From Fimenecus sp045578245 (GTDB taxonomy: Bacteria; Bacillota; Clostridia; Oscillospirales; Acutalibacteraceae): a DNA stretch of 64,000 bases. The stretch is from contig JAZNJX010000098.1 of the NCBI GenBank assembly GCA_045578245.1, positions 1 through 64,000 of the forward strand, given 5' to 3'. Positions 1 through 8,547 of this stretch are shown in pieces. The notes under the pieces are model-generated. The model did not search any database. It saw only the letters and a list, made by a program, of their open reading frames with translations, and was not told the DNA's origin. Positions within the stretch are counted from its first letter, which is position 1. Each line of letters starts with the position of its first letter. A program made the position numbers and the translations under genes.

Positions 1-39
1 TACTACACAATTAAAGAAGCGAAGAAAAATAAATTTTAA
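1..39 (+). CDS. 3' end of an unidentified gene (partial)
   Basis: An open frame enters from the left edge and ends YYTIKEAKKNKF-stop at 37-39. It is followed at once by two hairpins, the second a clear terminator, which fits the end of a rightward gene. The fragment is too short to identify. It could be chance, because only 12 codons are visible. Confidence 0.4.
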   Translation, partial: YYTIKEAKKNKF

Positions 40-44
40 CAGCG

Positions 45-117
45 CACTTACTCACCACCAAAGGTGTAAGTGTTAAAAATGAGAGGTAATACGGATGTCC
101 GCATTACCTCTTTTTTT
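45..117 (+). terminator. Hairpin plus intrinsic terminator
   Basis: A first inverted repeat pairs CACTTAC (45-51) with GTAAGTG (66-72). A second pairs GAGGTAAT (83-90) with ATTACCTC (103-110), has an inner CGGA/TCCG stem, and is followed by seven T residues. It ends the partial rightward gene and lies downstream of the convergent glycosidase gene, so it may work in both directions. Confidence 0.8.
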
Positions 118-157
118 GTGTCCTTAGTAAGCCTGCTCTAATCCTACGGTTTATTTT

Positions 158-1084
158 TTAGATGTATTTCAATCTTTCATATTCCTCATCAGTGATTTCA
201 ACTACACCGCCATGCTTGAAGCCATAAGGGAAAGAAACTAACTCAGGGCAGCGTGTAACATTCATATCACCTGGTTTTGATGAGATAAAAGGCACATATC
301 CCATTTTCTCTTTTTCACAACCGAAGAAGTCAAAAAGAACACACCATCTTCCATCGGGAAGAGTATAACTTGTTCCTGCTTCATATGCCCAAGCTTTCTC
401 AACATCGTTTGTCATATACTCTTCAAACTTTTCGTCGTGTTTATATGGGCCATAAAGATTATCGGATGTAGCGTGCATATTCATTGACGGATTGTGTGCG
501 TTCTTATAGAACATATGATAAATACCGTCGATTTTTCGAATATGCGTATCAAGGATTTCATTATCTTTTGTAAAGAACAGTTTTGGCTCTGAAAATGTTT
601 CAAAGTCCTTTGTTACAGAACAATAAATTGACATATGCTTGTAATCGTCTTCTTTGACAGTTGAGCCCCAATGGATGAGGTATTCGTCATGGATTTCATC
701 ATAGAAAACCTCAGGAGCCCACATGCAACCAAAATCGTCACGACCAAAATACACTAGTTTTTCTTCACTAAAATTCACAAGGTCATCTGTTTTCCACATA
801 CGAAGACATTTGCTGCCTGTACGGTTGATATTTGACCAGTCAAGCTGCCAGTTTTCATCATAACGATTAGCAACACACAAGTCGGTTGTAAGAATTACAA
901 AGCCACCTGTTTTAAGTCGGACAATTTCAATATCACGACAACCTTTTTCGCCTAATTCTGCTGTGAGAATAGGGTTGCCATTGTTTACTTGTTCCCAGTT
1001 GAGTCCGTCACGGCTGATGCCGAAATATACCTGTTCTCCATCGGGTGTGTATTTTTCTTTAAAGTGTGTAAATAAATATGCCAT
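158..1084 (-). CDS. GH43-like glycoside hydrolase (five-bladed beta-propeller)
   Basis: This 308-residue protein resembles family 43 arabinosidase/xylosidase-type hydrolases, which cleave terminal sugars from plant or host glycans. Visible features are the early RDIEIVR segment, the W-A-P-E-V motif near residue 128, where an acidic catalytic residue is expected, and repeated blade-like strands (YGPY, CVLFDFFG). There is no signal peptide, so it should act in the cytoplasm on imported oligosaccharides. The start at 1084 is chosen because GGAGA precedes it; a longer frame to 1138 would run into the serine dehydratase gene. The two genes nearly abut, which suggests one transcript. The family call is good; the substrate is unknown. 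Confidence 0.75.
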   Translation of the reverse strand: MAYLFTHFKEKYTPDGEQVYFGISRDGLNWEQVNNGNPILTAELGEKGCRDIEIVRLKTGGFVILTTDLCVANRYDENWQLDWSNINRTGSKCLRMWKTDDLVNFSEEKLVYFGRDDFGCMWAPEVFYDEIHDEYLIHWGSTVKEDDYKHMSIYCSVTKDFETFSEPKLFFTKDNEILDTHIRKIDGIYHMFYKNAHNPSMNMHATSDNLYGPYKHDEKFEEYMTNDVEKAWAYEAGTSYTLPDGRWCVLFDFFGCEKEKMGYVPFISSKPGDMNVTRCPELVSFPYGFKHGGVVEITDEEYERLKYI

Positions 1085-1085
1085 A

Positions 1086-2519
1086 TTATATCTCCAATGT
1101 TGCAAGGCCACCTTCGGACGTTTCACGATATGCTGCATGAATATCCATACCAGTCTTTTTCATTGTTGTAATAACATTATCAAGTGAAATTTTTCTGGTT
1201 TCGCTTAAGAAACTTGCAAGATTAACTGCGTTGATTGCTCTCATTGCTGCAACAGCATTTCTTTCAATACAAGGAATTTGCACAAGGCCACATATTGGGT
1301 CGCAAGTAAGTCCTAAATGGTGTTCGATTGCAATCTCAGCCGCATACTCAATCTTTCCTCTCTTAAGACCAAAAAGTTCACCTAACGCAGCCGATGCCAT
1401 AGCACAAGCAGTACCGATTTCAGCCTGACAACCACATTCTGCACCTGAGATGGATGCATTTGTTTTAATAAGATTACCAATAAGTCCACCTGTTGCAAGT
1501 GCTTGTAAAATCTGACGGTCAGTAAAGCCGTGTTTTAACTGCATATAATAAAGTACAGCAGGAACAACACCTGACGCACCACAGGTTGGCGCAGTTACAA
1601 TTTTGCCACCGGATGCATTTTGCTCACTTACAGCAAAGGCATAAGAGCAAACTTCTCTGTTTTCCCGGGTTTCGGCACTTTCACCGATATGTTCCATATT
1701 ATAAAGATATTTTGCTTTTTTCTGAACATCAAGACCACCGGGGAGAACACCCTCGTCTTCAATACCTTTTTCAACAGCTGATTTCATGGTTTTCCACACA
1801 TCAGCAAGGTAATCCCAGATGTATTCACCCTCAACCTCATTAACATATTGCCAGAGTCTGTATTTTTTCTCCTTACAGTATGCTTTAATGTCTTTAAATG
1901 TGCTTAATTTATAAACAATAGGTTCTTTCGCTGATGAACTGCCTTCAAACTCGATTCTGCCGCCACCAACGCTGAAAACACGAATAAAGTCAACTTGTTC
2001 ACCATTTTTGTATGCAAATAAATCCATTGTGTTAGGATGTTCAATATCTGTTTTTAGATAGTCGAATTCAACCTTGCAAGGAACAGGTGCCAATGTGTTT
2101 TCTATAACGGAATCAGTACAGTGGCCTTTACCTGTTTTTGCAAGAGAACCGTAAAGAATCGCTTTGAATTCATCCGCATTAGGATTTTTTTCTTTAAAGA
2201 GAACACAAGCCTTTTCAGGACCCATTGTGTGTGAACTTGATGGACCTCTGCCTATTCTGTAAAGCTGATTTAAAGACTCCATTCCGTTAAGTGCTTCTCT
2301 TTCAGTTTTTGGCTGTTCAGCCTCGAAAAAAACGTCCATTGAAACTTCAAAGAGTTTTGCCATTTTATAAAATTCTTCGGCAGTAGGCACAGCTTCACCG
2401 TTTTCCCAAAGAATCACAGTTTGGGTGTCAGTATTAACACGGTCAGCAAGACCTGGCTGTGACATTCCACTCTTTTCACGGAGTTCAGTTATCTTTTTTG
2501 AATAAATATCCTTTATCAT
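1086..2519 (-). CDS. sdaA: L-serine dehydratase with N-terminal XRE-type HTH domain
   Basis: Residues 1 to about 65 form a helix-turn-helix domain of the XRE type (GMSQPGLADRV, then TVILWENGEAVP). The rest is a single-chain, iron-sulfur L-serine dehydratase that converts L-serine to pyruvate and ammonia. It has the beta-domain motif GPSSSHTMGPEKA and the alpha-domain motifs APTCGASGVVP, ISGAECGCQAEIG and CDPICGLVQIPC, whose cysteines would bind the 4Fe-4S cluster. Clostridial enzymes are usually two subunits without a DNA-binding domain, so the fusion is unusual. The start at 2519 has an AAGGTG site and overlaps the stop of the upstream YhcH gene (ATGA), implying translational coupling. Confidence 0.88.
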   Translation of the reverse strand: MIKDIYSKKITELREKSGMSQPGLADRVNTDTQTVILWENGEAVPTAEEFYKMAKLFEVSMDVFFEAEQPKTEREALNGMESLNQLYRIGRGPSSSHTMGPEKACVLFKEKNPNADEFKAILYGSLAKTGKGHCTDSVIENTLAPVPCKVEFDYLKTDIEHPNTMDLFAYKNGEQVDFIRVFSVGGGRIEFEGSSSAKEPIVYKLSTFKDIKAYCKEKKYRLWQYVNEVEGEYIWDYLADVWKTMKSAVEKGIEDEGVLPGGLDVQKKAKYLYNMEHIGESAETRENREVCSYAFAVSEQNASGGKIVTAPTCGASGVVPAVLYYMQLKHGFTDRQILQALATGGLIGNLIKTNASISGAECGCQAEIGTACAMASAALGELFGLKRGKIEYAAEIAIEHHLGLTCDPICGLVQIPCIERNAVAAMRAINAVNLASFLSETRKISLDNVITTMKKTGMDIHAAYRETSEGGLATLEI

Positions 2520-2959
2520 ACTTTCACCTTCACTACAACTTTTCGACAAGTTTTTGGTTTGCTAACAGAGACACCAGGGCAATGCAAATCATTTGGATAA
2601 AGCACCATAAAACTACCACTAAAAAGTGTCAATGGCTCTGTTTTGCATTCATAAAACCATACATCATTTTCAGGTTTTGCCTCGGTTTCAGTCTTTTCAC
2701 AGGAAATAGGTGCAACACCTATGATTTCTTCACCATCAACCATAAATTGTATGTCAATATATTTCTTGTGTGCTTCAGAAACTGTCTTGTCCGGGTCGGT
2801 TTCATAAGCTTGTACCATATAGAAAATATTATCTCCGTCAAGTTCATATCTACCCAATTCTATTTGAGAAAAATCGGTTTTTGCAAGGAACTCAAGGGCT
2901 GTATAAACTCTGTCAAGACCTTCATAGTTTTTGATGTTTTCCAAAGTGTCGAAAATCAT
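2516..2959 (-). CDS. YhcH/YjgK/YiaL family protein
   Basis: This 147-residue cupin-like protein belongs to the YhcH/YjgK/YiaL (DUF386) family. Some members act on sugar anomers, including sialic acid. Family features are HKKYIDIQFMVDGEE, the acidic E-T-E-A-K stretch, and FLVLYP-like FMVLYPNDLHCPGV with a histidine. The start at 2959 has an AGGTGA site; an upstream in-frame ATG lies in a poorer context. It is the first gene of a likely yhcH-sdaA-GH43 operon with its own promoter. Sugar processing is the most likely role, but the exact reaction cannot be read from sequence. Confidence 0.85.
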   Translation of the reverse strand: MIFDTLENIKNYEGLDRVYTALEFLAKTDFSQIELGRYELDGDNIFYMVQAYETDPDKTVSEAHKKYIDIQFMVDGEEIIGVAPISCEKTETEAKPENDVWFYECKTEPLTLFSGSFMVLYPNDLHCPGVSVSKPKTCRKVVVKVKV

Positions 2960-2996
2960 AGTTTTCACCTTTTCCAAAAGTTGATTTTATAATGTC

Positions 2997-3025
2997 ATTA
3001 TATCATTACAATATGGCATTTTCAA
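2997..3025 (-). promoter_or_regulatory. Sigma-A type promoter of the yhcH-sdaA-GH43 operon
   Basis: On the minus strand TTGAAA (3025-3020) is separated by 17 bp from a perfect TATAAT (3002-2997), about 38 bp upstream of the yhcH start. Confidence 0.7.
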
Positions 3026-3037
3026 GGGAAACAAGAC

Positions 3038-3065
3038 AAAAAAGAAACCCCTATTTTCATAGGGG
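3038..3065 (-). terminator. Intrinsic terminator after the sugar kinase gene
   Basis: CCCCTAT (3048-3054) pairs with ATAGGGG (3059-3065) around a 4-nt loop. Read leftward, the hairpin is followed by a U-rich tract. Confidence 0.75.
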
Positions 3066-3079
3066 TAGTCACTGCTTTA

Positions 3080-4198
3080 TCAGATATATTTCTTTGTGAT
3101 TTCCTGCATCTGGGTCCACTTGCGTTCCATATCTTTAACAAGTTCAAACTGTGTACGGCAACGGTCAAGGTTGTGCTCAGGATAACTAACTTGGAAATAA
3201 ATATCACCATTAAGATAGTCAGTAAGGAATCGGATTCCACATTCGTAAGTCATCATTTTTGCACCCATAGGAAGCAATTCCTTCTCAAGGGTTGTCAAGG
3301 CGTCCTTTGCACTGCCAAGATAACCCTTAACATAAGCTTCATAAAGTGAAAGGCTAAGGCTTACCTTTGAAAGGTCTTTTTCATCCTCGGCTGCAGTGTT
3401 AGCACCAAAACGGATACTGTCACCAAAATCGTAAAGTGAAAGACCTGGCATAACAGTATCAAGGTCAATAATGCAGATACCCTTGTTAGTAATGTTATCA
3501 AAGAGAATATTGTTAAGTTTGGTGTCGTTATGGGTAACCCTCAATGGGAGTTTACCTTCGTCGATTAAATCAACAAGAACATGAGTTTCTTCTTCGTGGC
3601 TTAATGCAAATTCAACTTCGTCCTTTACAGTGTCCAGTCTTCCAGAACGGTTTTCTTTAATTGCTTTTTTAAGATTTTCGAAACGAGAAACTGTGTTGTG
3701 GAATTTCTCAATTGTTTCAAAAAGAGTTGAGCCATCAAAGTCAGAGAGGATTTTTTGAAATTCACCAAAAGCAACACCCGCATTACTGAAAACCTGTTCG
3801 TCATCAATGGAATTACAAGTATAAACATCCTCTATGTATTTATAAACTCTCCAACATTGATTTTTTTCGTCAATATAGAAGTATTTGCCATCTTTACAAG
3901 GAAGGAAATTGAGTGTTCCACGGTCAGCCCAAGGAATTTTCATTTCTTCGTTCTTTTTACGGATATGGCTTGTAACTGCAACAATGTTATCCATAAGACC
4001 CTGAGGATTTTTGAAAGCTTCAGTATTAATCATCTGGAGAACATATTTCGCAACCTCACCATTTTCTTCAAAAATTAAAGTAAATGTGCTGTTTACATGT
4101 CCGTTATTGATTTTTTCATATCCTGTAAATGTTCCATCAAGTGAAAACATACTACAGATTTTTTCTAAGTCAAAAGGAAAGTTTGACAAAAGAAACAC
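3080..4198 (-). CDS. NahK-like sugar kinase (aminoglycoside phosphotransferase fold)
   Basis: This protein of about 372 residues has the aminoglycoside phosphotransferase/choline kinase fold and resembles N-acetylhexosamine 1-kinases (NahK). The N-terminal NNGHVNSTF segment matches the NahK nucleotide-loop pattern. The catalytic loop is RVTHNDTKLNNILFD (Asp and Asn ligands), and IIDLDTVMPG supplies the magnesium-binding aspartate. It probably phosphorylates N-acetylglucosamine or N-acetylgalactosamine for glycan salvage, which suits the neighbouring YhcH and GH43-like genes. The GTG start has only a weak ribosome site, so the true start could be a few codons inside. The gene is divergent from pyrH and has its own terminator. 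Confidence 0.75.
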   Translation of the reverse strand: MFLLSNFPFDLEKICSMFSLDGTFTGYEKINNGHVNSTFTLIFEENGEVAKYVLQMINTEAFKNPQGLMDNIVAVTSHIRKKNEEMKIPWADRGTLNFLPCKDGKYFYIDEKNQCWRVYKYIEDVYTCNSIDDEQVFSNAGVAFGEFQKILSDFDGSTLFETIEKFHNTVSRFENLKKAIKENRSGRLDTVKDEVEFALSHEEETHVLVDLIDEGKLPLRVTHNDTKLNNILFDNITNKGICIIDLDTVMPGLSLYDFGDSIRFGANTAAEDEKDLSKVSLSLSLYEAYVKGYLGSAKDALTTLEKELLPMGAKMMTYECGIRFLTDYLNGDIYFQVSYPEHNLDRCRTQFELVKDMERKWTQMQEITKKYI

Positions 4199-4332
4199 CC
4201 CATTATAACAAAATAATGCTGACTTTTTGTCAGCACAGGGAAAATAACCACACTAATTATACATCTTTTGTCAAATTAAGTCAATATGCACTTTATAATA
4301 AGAAGATGGCTGTATTTTATTGAAAAAGACTC

Positions 4333-4361
4333 TTTACATAAAGGTTATTTTAATGTAAAAT
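4333..4361 (+). promoter_or_regulatory. Promoter of the pyrH cluster
   Basis: TTTACA (4333-4338) and TAAAAT (4356-4361) are spaced by 17 bp, about 50 bp upstream of the pyrH start. Confidence 0.65.
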
Positions 4362-4372
4362 ATACTAAATAT

Positions 4373-4396
4373 GGTAAACGGAAAATAGTGTTTACC
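4373..4396 (+). promoter_or_regulatory. Leader hairpin next to the pyrH ribosome binding site
   Basis: A perfect 7-bp inverted repeat GGTAAAC (4373-4379) and GTTTACC (4390-4396) lies in the 5' leader, just before the GGAGG site. It could affect translation initiation or be a protein-binding site; no T run follows, so it is not a terminator. Confidence 0.5.
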
Positions 4397-4412
4397 GTGG
4401 AGGTGTTTTATT

Positions 4413-5126
4413 ATGGAACCAAAGTATAAAAGAGTGCTTTTAAAAGTTAGTGGTGAAGTTCTTGCTGGGGACAAGAAACACGGCTTTGATTTTGACACAG
4501 TAAACAGCGTTTGTTCTGCAGTAAAAGAAATGGCAGATATGGGTGCTGAAATTGCTATCGTTGTTGGTGGTGGTAACTTCTGGAGAGGACGTAGCAGTGG
4601 TGATATGGACAGAACAAGAGCTGACCATATCGGTATGCTTGCAACTGTAATGAACTCATTAGCACTTGCTGATTCACTTGAACAGTTAGGTGTTATTGTA
4701 AGAGTTCAGACTGCTATTGAAATGAATAAAATTGCTGAGCCATACATCAGCCATCGTGCAAAGCGTCATCTTGAAAAGGGCAGAGTTGTTATCTTCGGTT
4801 GTGGAACTGGTAACCCATTCTTCTCAACTGATACAGCAGCGGCTCTTCGTGCAGCAGAAATCGATGCTGACATTATTTTCAAGGCAACAAATGTTGACGG
4901 CGTTTACGATAAAGACCCTAACCGTTTTGATGATGCAATCAAGTACGATGTAATCACACATCAGGATATTTTGAGCAAAGGCCTTGCAGTTATGGATAGT
5001 ACAGCTGCTTCTCTTTGCCGTGATAATAAAATTCCACTTCTTGTTTTCAATCTTCAGCAGCCTGAAAATATGATTAAGGCTCTTAAGGGTGAAACAGTTG
5101 GTACACTCGTTGTAGACGAAAAATAA
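4413..5126 (+). CDS. pyrH: UMP kinase (uridylate kinase)
   Basis: This is the hexameric bacterial UMP kinase of the amino-acid kinase family, 237 residues. It phosphorylates UMP to UDP with ATP in the cytoplasm, feeding pyrimidine nucleotide synthesis. Signatures are KVSGEVLAG near the N-terminus, VVGGGNFWRG, DRTRADHIGMLATVMNSLAL, the phosphate-binding CGTGNPFFSTDTAAALRA, and ATNVDGVYDKDP. GGAGG precedes the ATG at good spacing. It is followed closely by frr, as in most Firmicutes. The usual upstream rpsB-tsf pair is absent here; a divergent sugar kinase takes that place. Confidence 0.97.
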   Translation: MEPKYKRVLLKVSGEVLAGDKKHGFDFDTVNSVCSAVKEMADMGAEIAIVVGGGNFWRGRSSGDMDRTRADHIGMLATVMNSLALADSLEQLGVIVRVQTAIEMNKIAEPYISHRAKRHLEKGRVVIFGCGTGNPFFSTDTAAALRAAEIDADIIFKATNVDGVYDKDPNRFDDAIKYDVITHQDILSKGLAVMDSTAASLCRDNKIPLLVFNLQQPENMIKALKGETVGTLVVDEK

Positions 5127-5144
5127 TCTTTAAGGAGAGTTACT

Positions 5145-5699
5145 ATGAATACAGTTTTTGACGCAATGAAAGAAAAAATGAACAAGACTATTATGGCTCT
5201 TGAAAAAGAGTTTGCAGGTATGAAAGCAGGTCGTGCTACTCCTGCAGTTCTTGATAAAATTTCAGTTGATTATTACGGTGTTCCAACACCAATTCAGCAA
5301 ATGGCTGCTGTTTCAGTAAGTGAAGGACGTAATCTTATTATTCAGCCTTGGGACGTTTCAACAATCAATCCGATTTCAAAGGCTATTCAGGCTTCTGACC
5401 TTGGCATTACTCCAATGAATGATGGTAAGGTTATTCGTCTTACATTCCCACCTCTTACAGAGGAACGCAGAAAGATGCTTTGTAAGGATGTAAGCAAAAC
5501 TGCTGAAGAATCAAAGGTTGCAATCCGTTCAATCCGCCGTGATGCAATTGATAAGATTAAAGCAATGAAGAAAAACAGCGAAATTACTGAAGATGACCAG
5601 AAGAATGCAGAAACAAAAATTCAGAAAATTACTGATGAATTTATAAAAGAAATCGACAGTATCGCTGATAAGAAAGAAAAAGAAATTATGGAGATATAA
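5145..5699 (+). CDS. frr: Ribosome recycling factor
   Basis: Full-length ribosome recycling factor (184 residues). With EF-G it splits post-termination ribosomes into subunits. Diagnostic segments are the GRATPAVLDKISVDYYGVPTP region, the NLIIQPWDVSTI stretch, and the C-terminal helix-rich arm with R-R-D-A-I-D-K and E-I-T-E-D-D. It starts 18 bp after pyrH with an AAGGAGAG site and is certainly co-transcribed with it. Confidence 0.97.
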   Translation: MNTVFDAMKEKMNKTIMALEKEFAGMKAGRATPAVLDKISVDYYGVPTPIQQMAAVSVSEGRNLIIQPWDVSTINPISKAIQASDLGITPMNDGKVIRLTFPPLTEERRKMLCKDVSKTAEESKVAIRSIRRDAIDKIKAMKKNSEITEDDQKNAETKIQKITDEFIKEIDSIADKKEKEIMEI

Positions 5700-5710
5700 A
5701 CAAATCTAAG

Positions 5711-5727
5711 GGCGGTGTAATACCGCC
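5711..5727 (+). other. Short hairpin between frr and uppS
   Basis: GGCGGT (5711-5716) pairs with ACCGCC (5722-5727). A loose T-rich tract follows. It may be an RNA processing or attenuation point; the genes on either side share direction and are probably still one transcript. Confidence 0.45.
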
Positions 5728-5750
5728 TTGATTTGCTTATTTTTGAAATT

Positions 5751-6485
5751 ATGGATAAGAAAAACATTCCACAATTCTCTGTTTTACCAAAGCATATCGG
5801 TATAATTATGGACGGTAATGGCAGATGGGCAAAGCAGAGAAATTTACCAAGATATAAGGGCCATATTGAGGGTGCGAAAACATTTCGTAGAATAGGCGAG
5901 TTTGCAGCTGATGTTGGTGTTAAATGCCTTACTTTCTATGCTTTTTCAACCGAAAACTGGAAAAGACCTCAAGAAGAGGTTGATGCTATTATGCAACTCT
6001 TCCGTGAATATCTTATTGAAGCAGACGAAAGAACTGAAGAGAATAAGGAAAAAGGTATAACCTTAAGATTTATTGGTGACCGAACAGGAATTCCTGAGGA
6101 TATTCAGGCTTTAATGGAGCATATTGAAAATGTAAGTAAATATGAAACTAAAGTTGTCTTGAATCTTGCGGTGAATTATGGTGGTCGTCACGAAATCACA
6201 CAGGGTGTACAAGCTATTGCTCAAAAAGTAGCAAGTGGTGAGATTTCTCCTAGTGACATAACAGAAGAAATGATTTCACAAAGTCTTTATACAAAAAATA
6301 TTCCTGACCCTGATTTGATTATCAGACCAAGCGGCGAATACAGGTTGTCCAATTTCTTAACATGGCAGTCAGCATATTCAGAATTCTGGTTTTCAAATGT
6401 ATTGTGGCCGGATTTCACAGAGGAACACTTTTGTGAAGCATTGAGGGAATTTGAAAAACGCAACAGAAGATTTGGTGGAGTTTGA
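5751..6485 (+). CDS. uppS: Undecaprenyl diphosphate synthase
   Basis: This cis-prenyltransferase (about 244 residues) makes C55 undecaprenyl diphosphate, the lipid carrier for peptidoglycan and wall polymers. Motifs are HIGIIMDGNGRWAKQR with the catalytic Asp, GHIEGAKTF, FYAFSTENWKRP, and the C-terminal RPSGEYRLSNFLTWQSAY region with WPDF. The ATG at 5751 matches the family N-terminus; an upstream TTG at 5733 is possible, and neither has a strong ribosome site. It sits between frr and cdsA in the conserved Firmicutes order. Confidence 0.95.
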   Translation: MDKKNIPQFSVLPKHIGIIMDGNGRWAKQRNLPRYKGHIEGAKTFRRIGEFAADVGVKCLTFYAFSTENWKRPQEEVDAIMQLFREYLIEADERTEENKEKGITLRFIGDRTGIPEDIQALMEHIENVSKYETKVVLNLAVNYGGRHEITQGVQAIAQKVASGEISPSDITEEMISQSLYTKNIPDPDLIIRPSGEYRLSNFLTWQSAYSEFWFSNVLWPDFTEEHFCEALREFEKRNRRFGGV

Positions 6486-6519
6486 GGAAATATCAAATCA
6501 ATTTGAAAGAGGATACTTT

Positions 6520-7389
6520 ATGGCAAAAAGAATAGTATTTGGCCTTTTATGGACAGCGATAGGAATTTCAGCTCTTGTGTTTATGCACACGTGGTTTTTC
6601 CTTGTTTTTGCAATGTTTTTGTGCTTTATGGCTACCTATGAACTCAATCGTTCAATAGGTCTTAAAAACAAACCAATAATGATTTTGAGTCTTGTTGTTT
6701 CAACGATTTTCCCAATTTACTATGAGTATGGGCATTTGCTGGGACAATTTGAAGTGTTTAATTTGAAAGCAGAATATCTTATAACGGCATATGTTTTAGC
6801 ACTCTGCTTCTTTATGCTTCATAATCACGAAAACACAAAATTCTCCGATGTCTCCTTTGTGGTTATGTCATCACTCTTCATGCCATTCTCATTTACAAGA
6901 CTTATGTATTTCAGAGATATTGCGTTGCACCATCCAGGTAAGGGATATACAAATGCACACGGAATATTCTTGATTCTCTTCATCCTTTTCTCTGCTTGTA
7001 TGACGGATACTTTCGCATACTTTGTGGGTAGTTTCCTTGGAAAACATAAGCTATGTCCGAAAATCAGTCCTAAAAAGACTGTTGAAGGTGCTATCGGTGG
7101 TGTGCTTGGTTGTGTTCTTGCAAATGTAATTCTTTATGCAGTTTATGATAATTTTATTTTTGCGACACCAATACACAACTATATTCCGATTGTTATTGCA
7201 TCTGTCATAACTTCCATTGTGGGTATGTGTGGCGACCTTACAGCATCGCTTATTAAACGCAATTATGGAATAAAGGATTTTGGAAACCTTATCCCCGGTC
7301 ACGGTGGAATTATGGACCGATTTGACAGCATTATGTTTGTTTCAGCTGCTTTCTATGCAGTATTTAACATCTTTGAGGTGTCGATATAA
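6520..7389 (+). CDS. cdsA: Phosphatidate cytidylyltransferase
   Basis: Integral membrane enzyme of about 289 residues that makes CDP-diacylglycerol from phosphatidate and CTP, the precursor of most membrane phospholipids. It shows seven to eight hydrophobic segments. The family signature near the C-terminus is GDLTASLIKRNYGIKDFGNLIPGHGG followed by DRFDS, preceded by SPKKTVEGAIGG. The ATG at 6520 has a GAAAGAGGA site; the open frame extends upstream into uppS but without a ribosome site. Its stop overlaps the dxr start (TAATG). Confidence 0.95.
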   Translation: MAKRIVFGLLWTAIGISALVFMHTWFFLVFAMFLCFMATYELNRSIGLKNKPIMILSLVVSTIFPIYYEYGHLLGQFEVFNLKAEYLITAYVLALCFFMLHNHENTKFSDVSFVVMSSLFMPFSFTRLMYFRDIALHHPGKGYTNAHGIFLILFILFSACMTDTFAYFVGSFLGKHKLCPKISPKKTVEGAIGGVLGCVLANVILYAVYDNFIFATPIHNYIPIVIASVITSIVGMCGDLTASLIKRNYGIKDFGNLIPGHGGIMDRFDSIMFVSAAFYAVFNIFEVSI

Positions 7390-8540
7390 TGACAAAAAAT
7401 TTAAGTATATTAGGCTCAACCGGTTCAATCGGTACGCAGAGCCTTGAAACAGCAAGAAAGTGCGGTTACTCTGTCTCCGCGCTTTCGGCATATTCTAATG
7501 TAGGTTTAATTGAAGAACAAATTCGTGAGTTTAAGCCACAGGTTGCTGCTTTGGTTGACGAAAATGCTGCAAAAGAGCTTAAAAATCGTGTCGCTGATAT
7601 AGATGTGAAAGTCCTTTCAGGTATTGAGGGCGTCTGCGAATGTGCAATGGTGGAAAGTGCGGATACTGTTATCAACTCAGTTGTTGGTATGGCAGGACTT
7701 AAACCTACTCTTTCTGCTATTGAAGCAGATAAAAAGATTGCCCTTGCTAATAAGGAAACTCTCGTTGCAGGTGGTTTGCTTGTTACAACCAATGCAAAGG
7801 CAAAGGGTGTGGATATTCTTCCTGTTGACTCTGAACATTCAGCGATTTTCCAGTGCTTACAGGGTCAGCCTACTAACAAGGCATTAAAGAGAATTATCCT
7901 TACTGCAAGTGGTGGACCGTTCTTCGGCAAAACAAAGGAAGAACTCGAGAAGGTTACAGTTGCAGATGCACTTAAGCATCCAAACTGGAGTATGGGACAA
8001 AAAATAACCATTGACTCTGCTACAATGATGAATAAAGGTCTTGAACTTATAGAGGCTGTTTGGCTCTTTGATGTTCACCCATCAAAAATCGAGATTGTGG
8101 TACACAGAGAGAGTATAATTCATTCTGCCGTTGAGTATGATGATAATGCAGTGATTGCGCAGATGGGACTTCCTGATATGAAAATCCCTATTCAGTATGC
8201 TCTCACATATCCAGAAAGAATTGAATCTCTTACAGGCGAATTGGATTTAACAAAATTAGGAACTCTTACATTCTATAAGCCCGATTATGAAACATTCAGA
8301 TGTATGGATATTTGCCGTGAGGCAATCACTCGCGGTGGACTTTATCCTGCATTTGCAAATTCTGCAAACGAACAGGCTAATCTTATGTTCAGAAAAGGTG
8401 AAATCGGATTTTTACAGATTGCAGAGTTGGTAGAAAAAGTTATGAACGAAGCACCAAAGGTGGATACATACACGGTGGATGATGTTTATAACGCAGATAT
8501 TGAAGCAAGAAACTTAGTAATCAAGTATTCAGGAAAGTAG
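7389..8540 (+). CDS. dxr: 1-deoxy-D-xylulose 5-phosphate reductoisomerase
   Basis: DXR (383 residues) converts DXP to methylerythritol phosphate using NADPH, the second step of the MEP isoprenoid pathway. The N-terminal NADPH fold has GSTGSIGTQSLE. The substrate region includes ALANKETLVAGG, PVDSEHSAIFQCLQG, the ASGGPFF loop and NWSMGQKITIDSATMMNKGLE. Length is standard. The start overlaps the cdsA stop. Together with ispG in the same cluster it shows that this organism uses the MEP route. Confidence 0.97.
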   Translation: MTKNLSILGSTGSIGTQSLETARKCGYSVSALSAYSNVGLIEEQIREFKPQVAALVDENAAKELKNRVADIDVKVLSGIEGVCECAMVESADTVINSVVGMAGLKPTLSAIEADKKIALANKETLVAGGLLVTTNAKAKGVDILPVDSEHSAIFQCLQGQPTNKALKRIILTASGGPFFGKTKEELEKVTVADALKHPNWSMGQKITIDSATMMNKGLELIEAVWLFDVHPSKIEIVVHRESIIHSAVEYDDNAVIAQMGLPDMKIPIQYALTYPERIESLTGELDLTKLGTLTFYKPDYETFRCMDICREAITRGGLYPAFANSANEQANLMFRKGEIGFLQIAELVEKVMNEAPKVDTYTVDDVYNADIEARNLVIKYSGK

Positions 8541-8547
8541 TGATTTT

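Noticed and set aside
2459..2992. 177-codon plus-strand frame across yhcH
   Set aside because: Antisense to yhcH with no start signal and no recognisable protein features.
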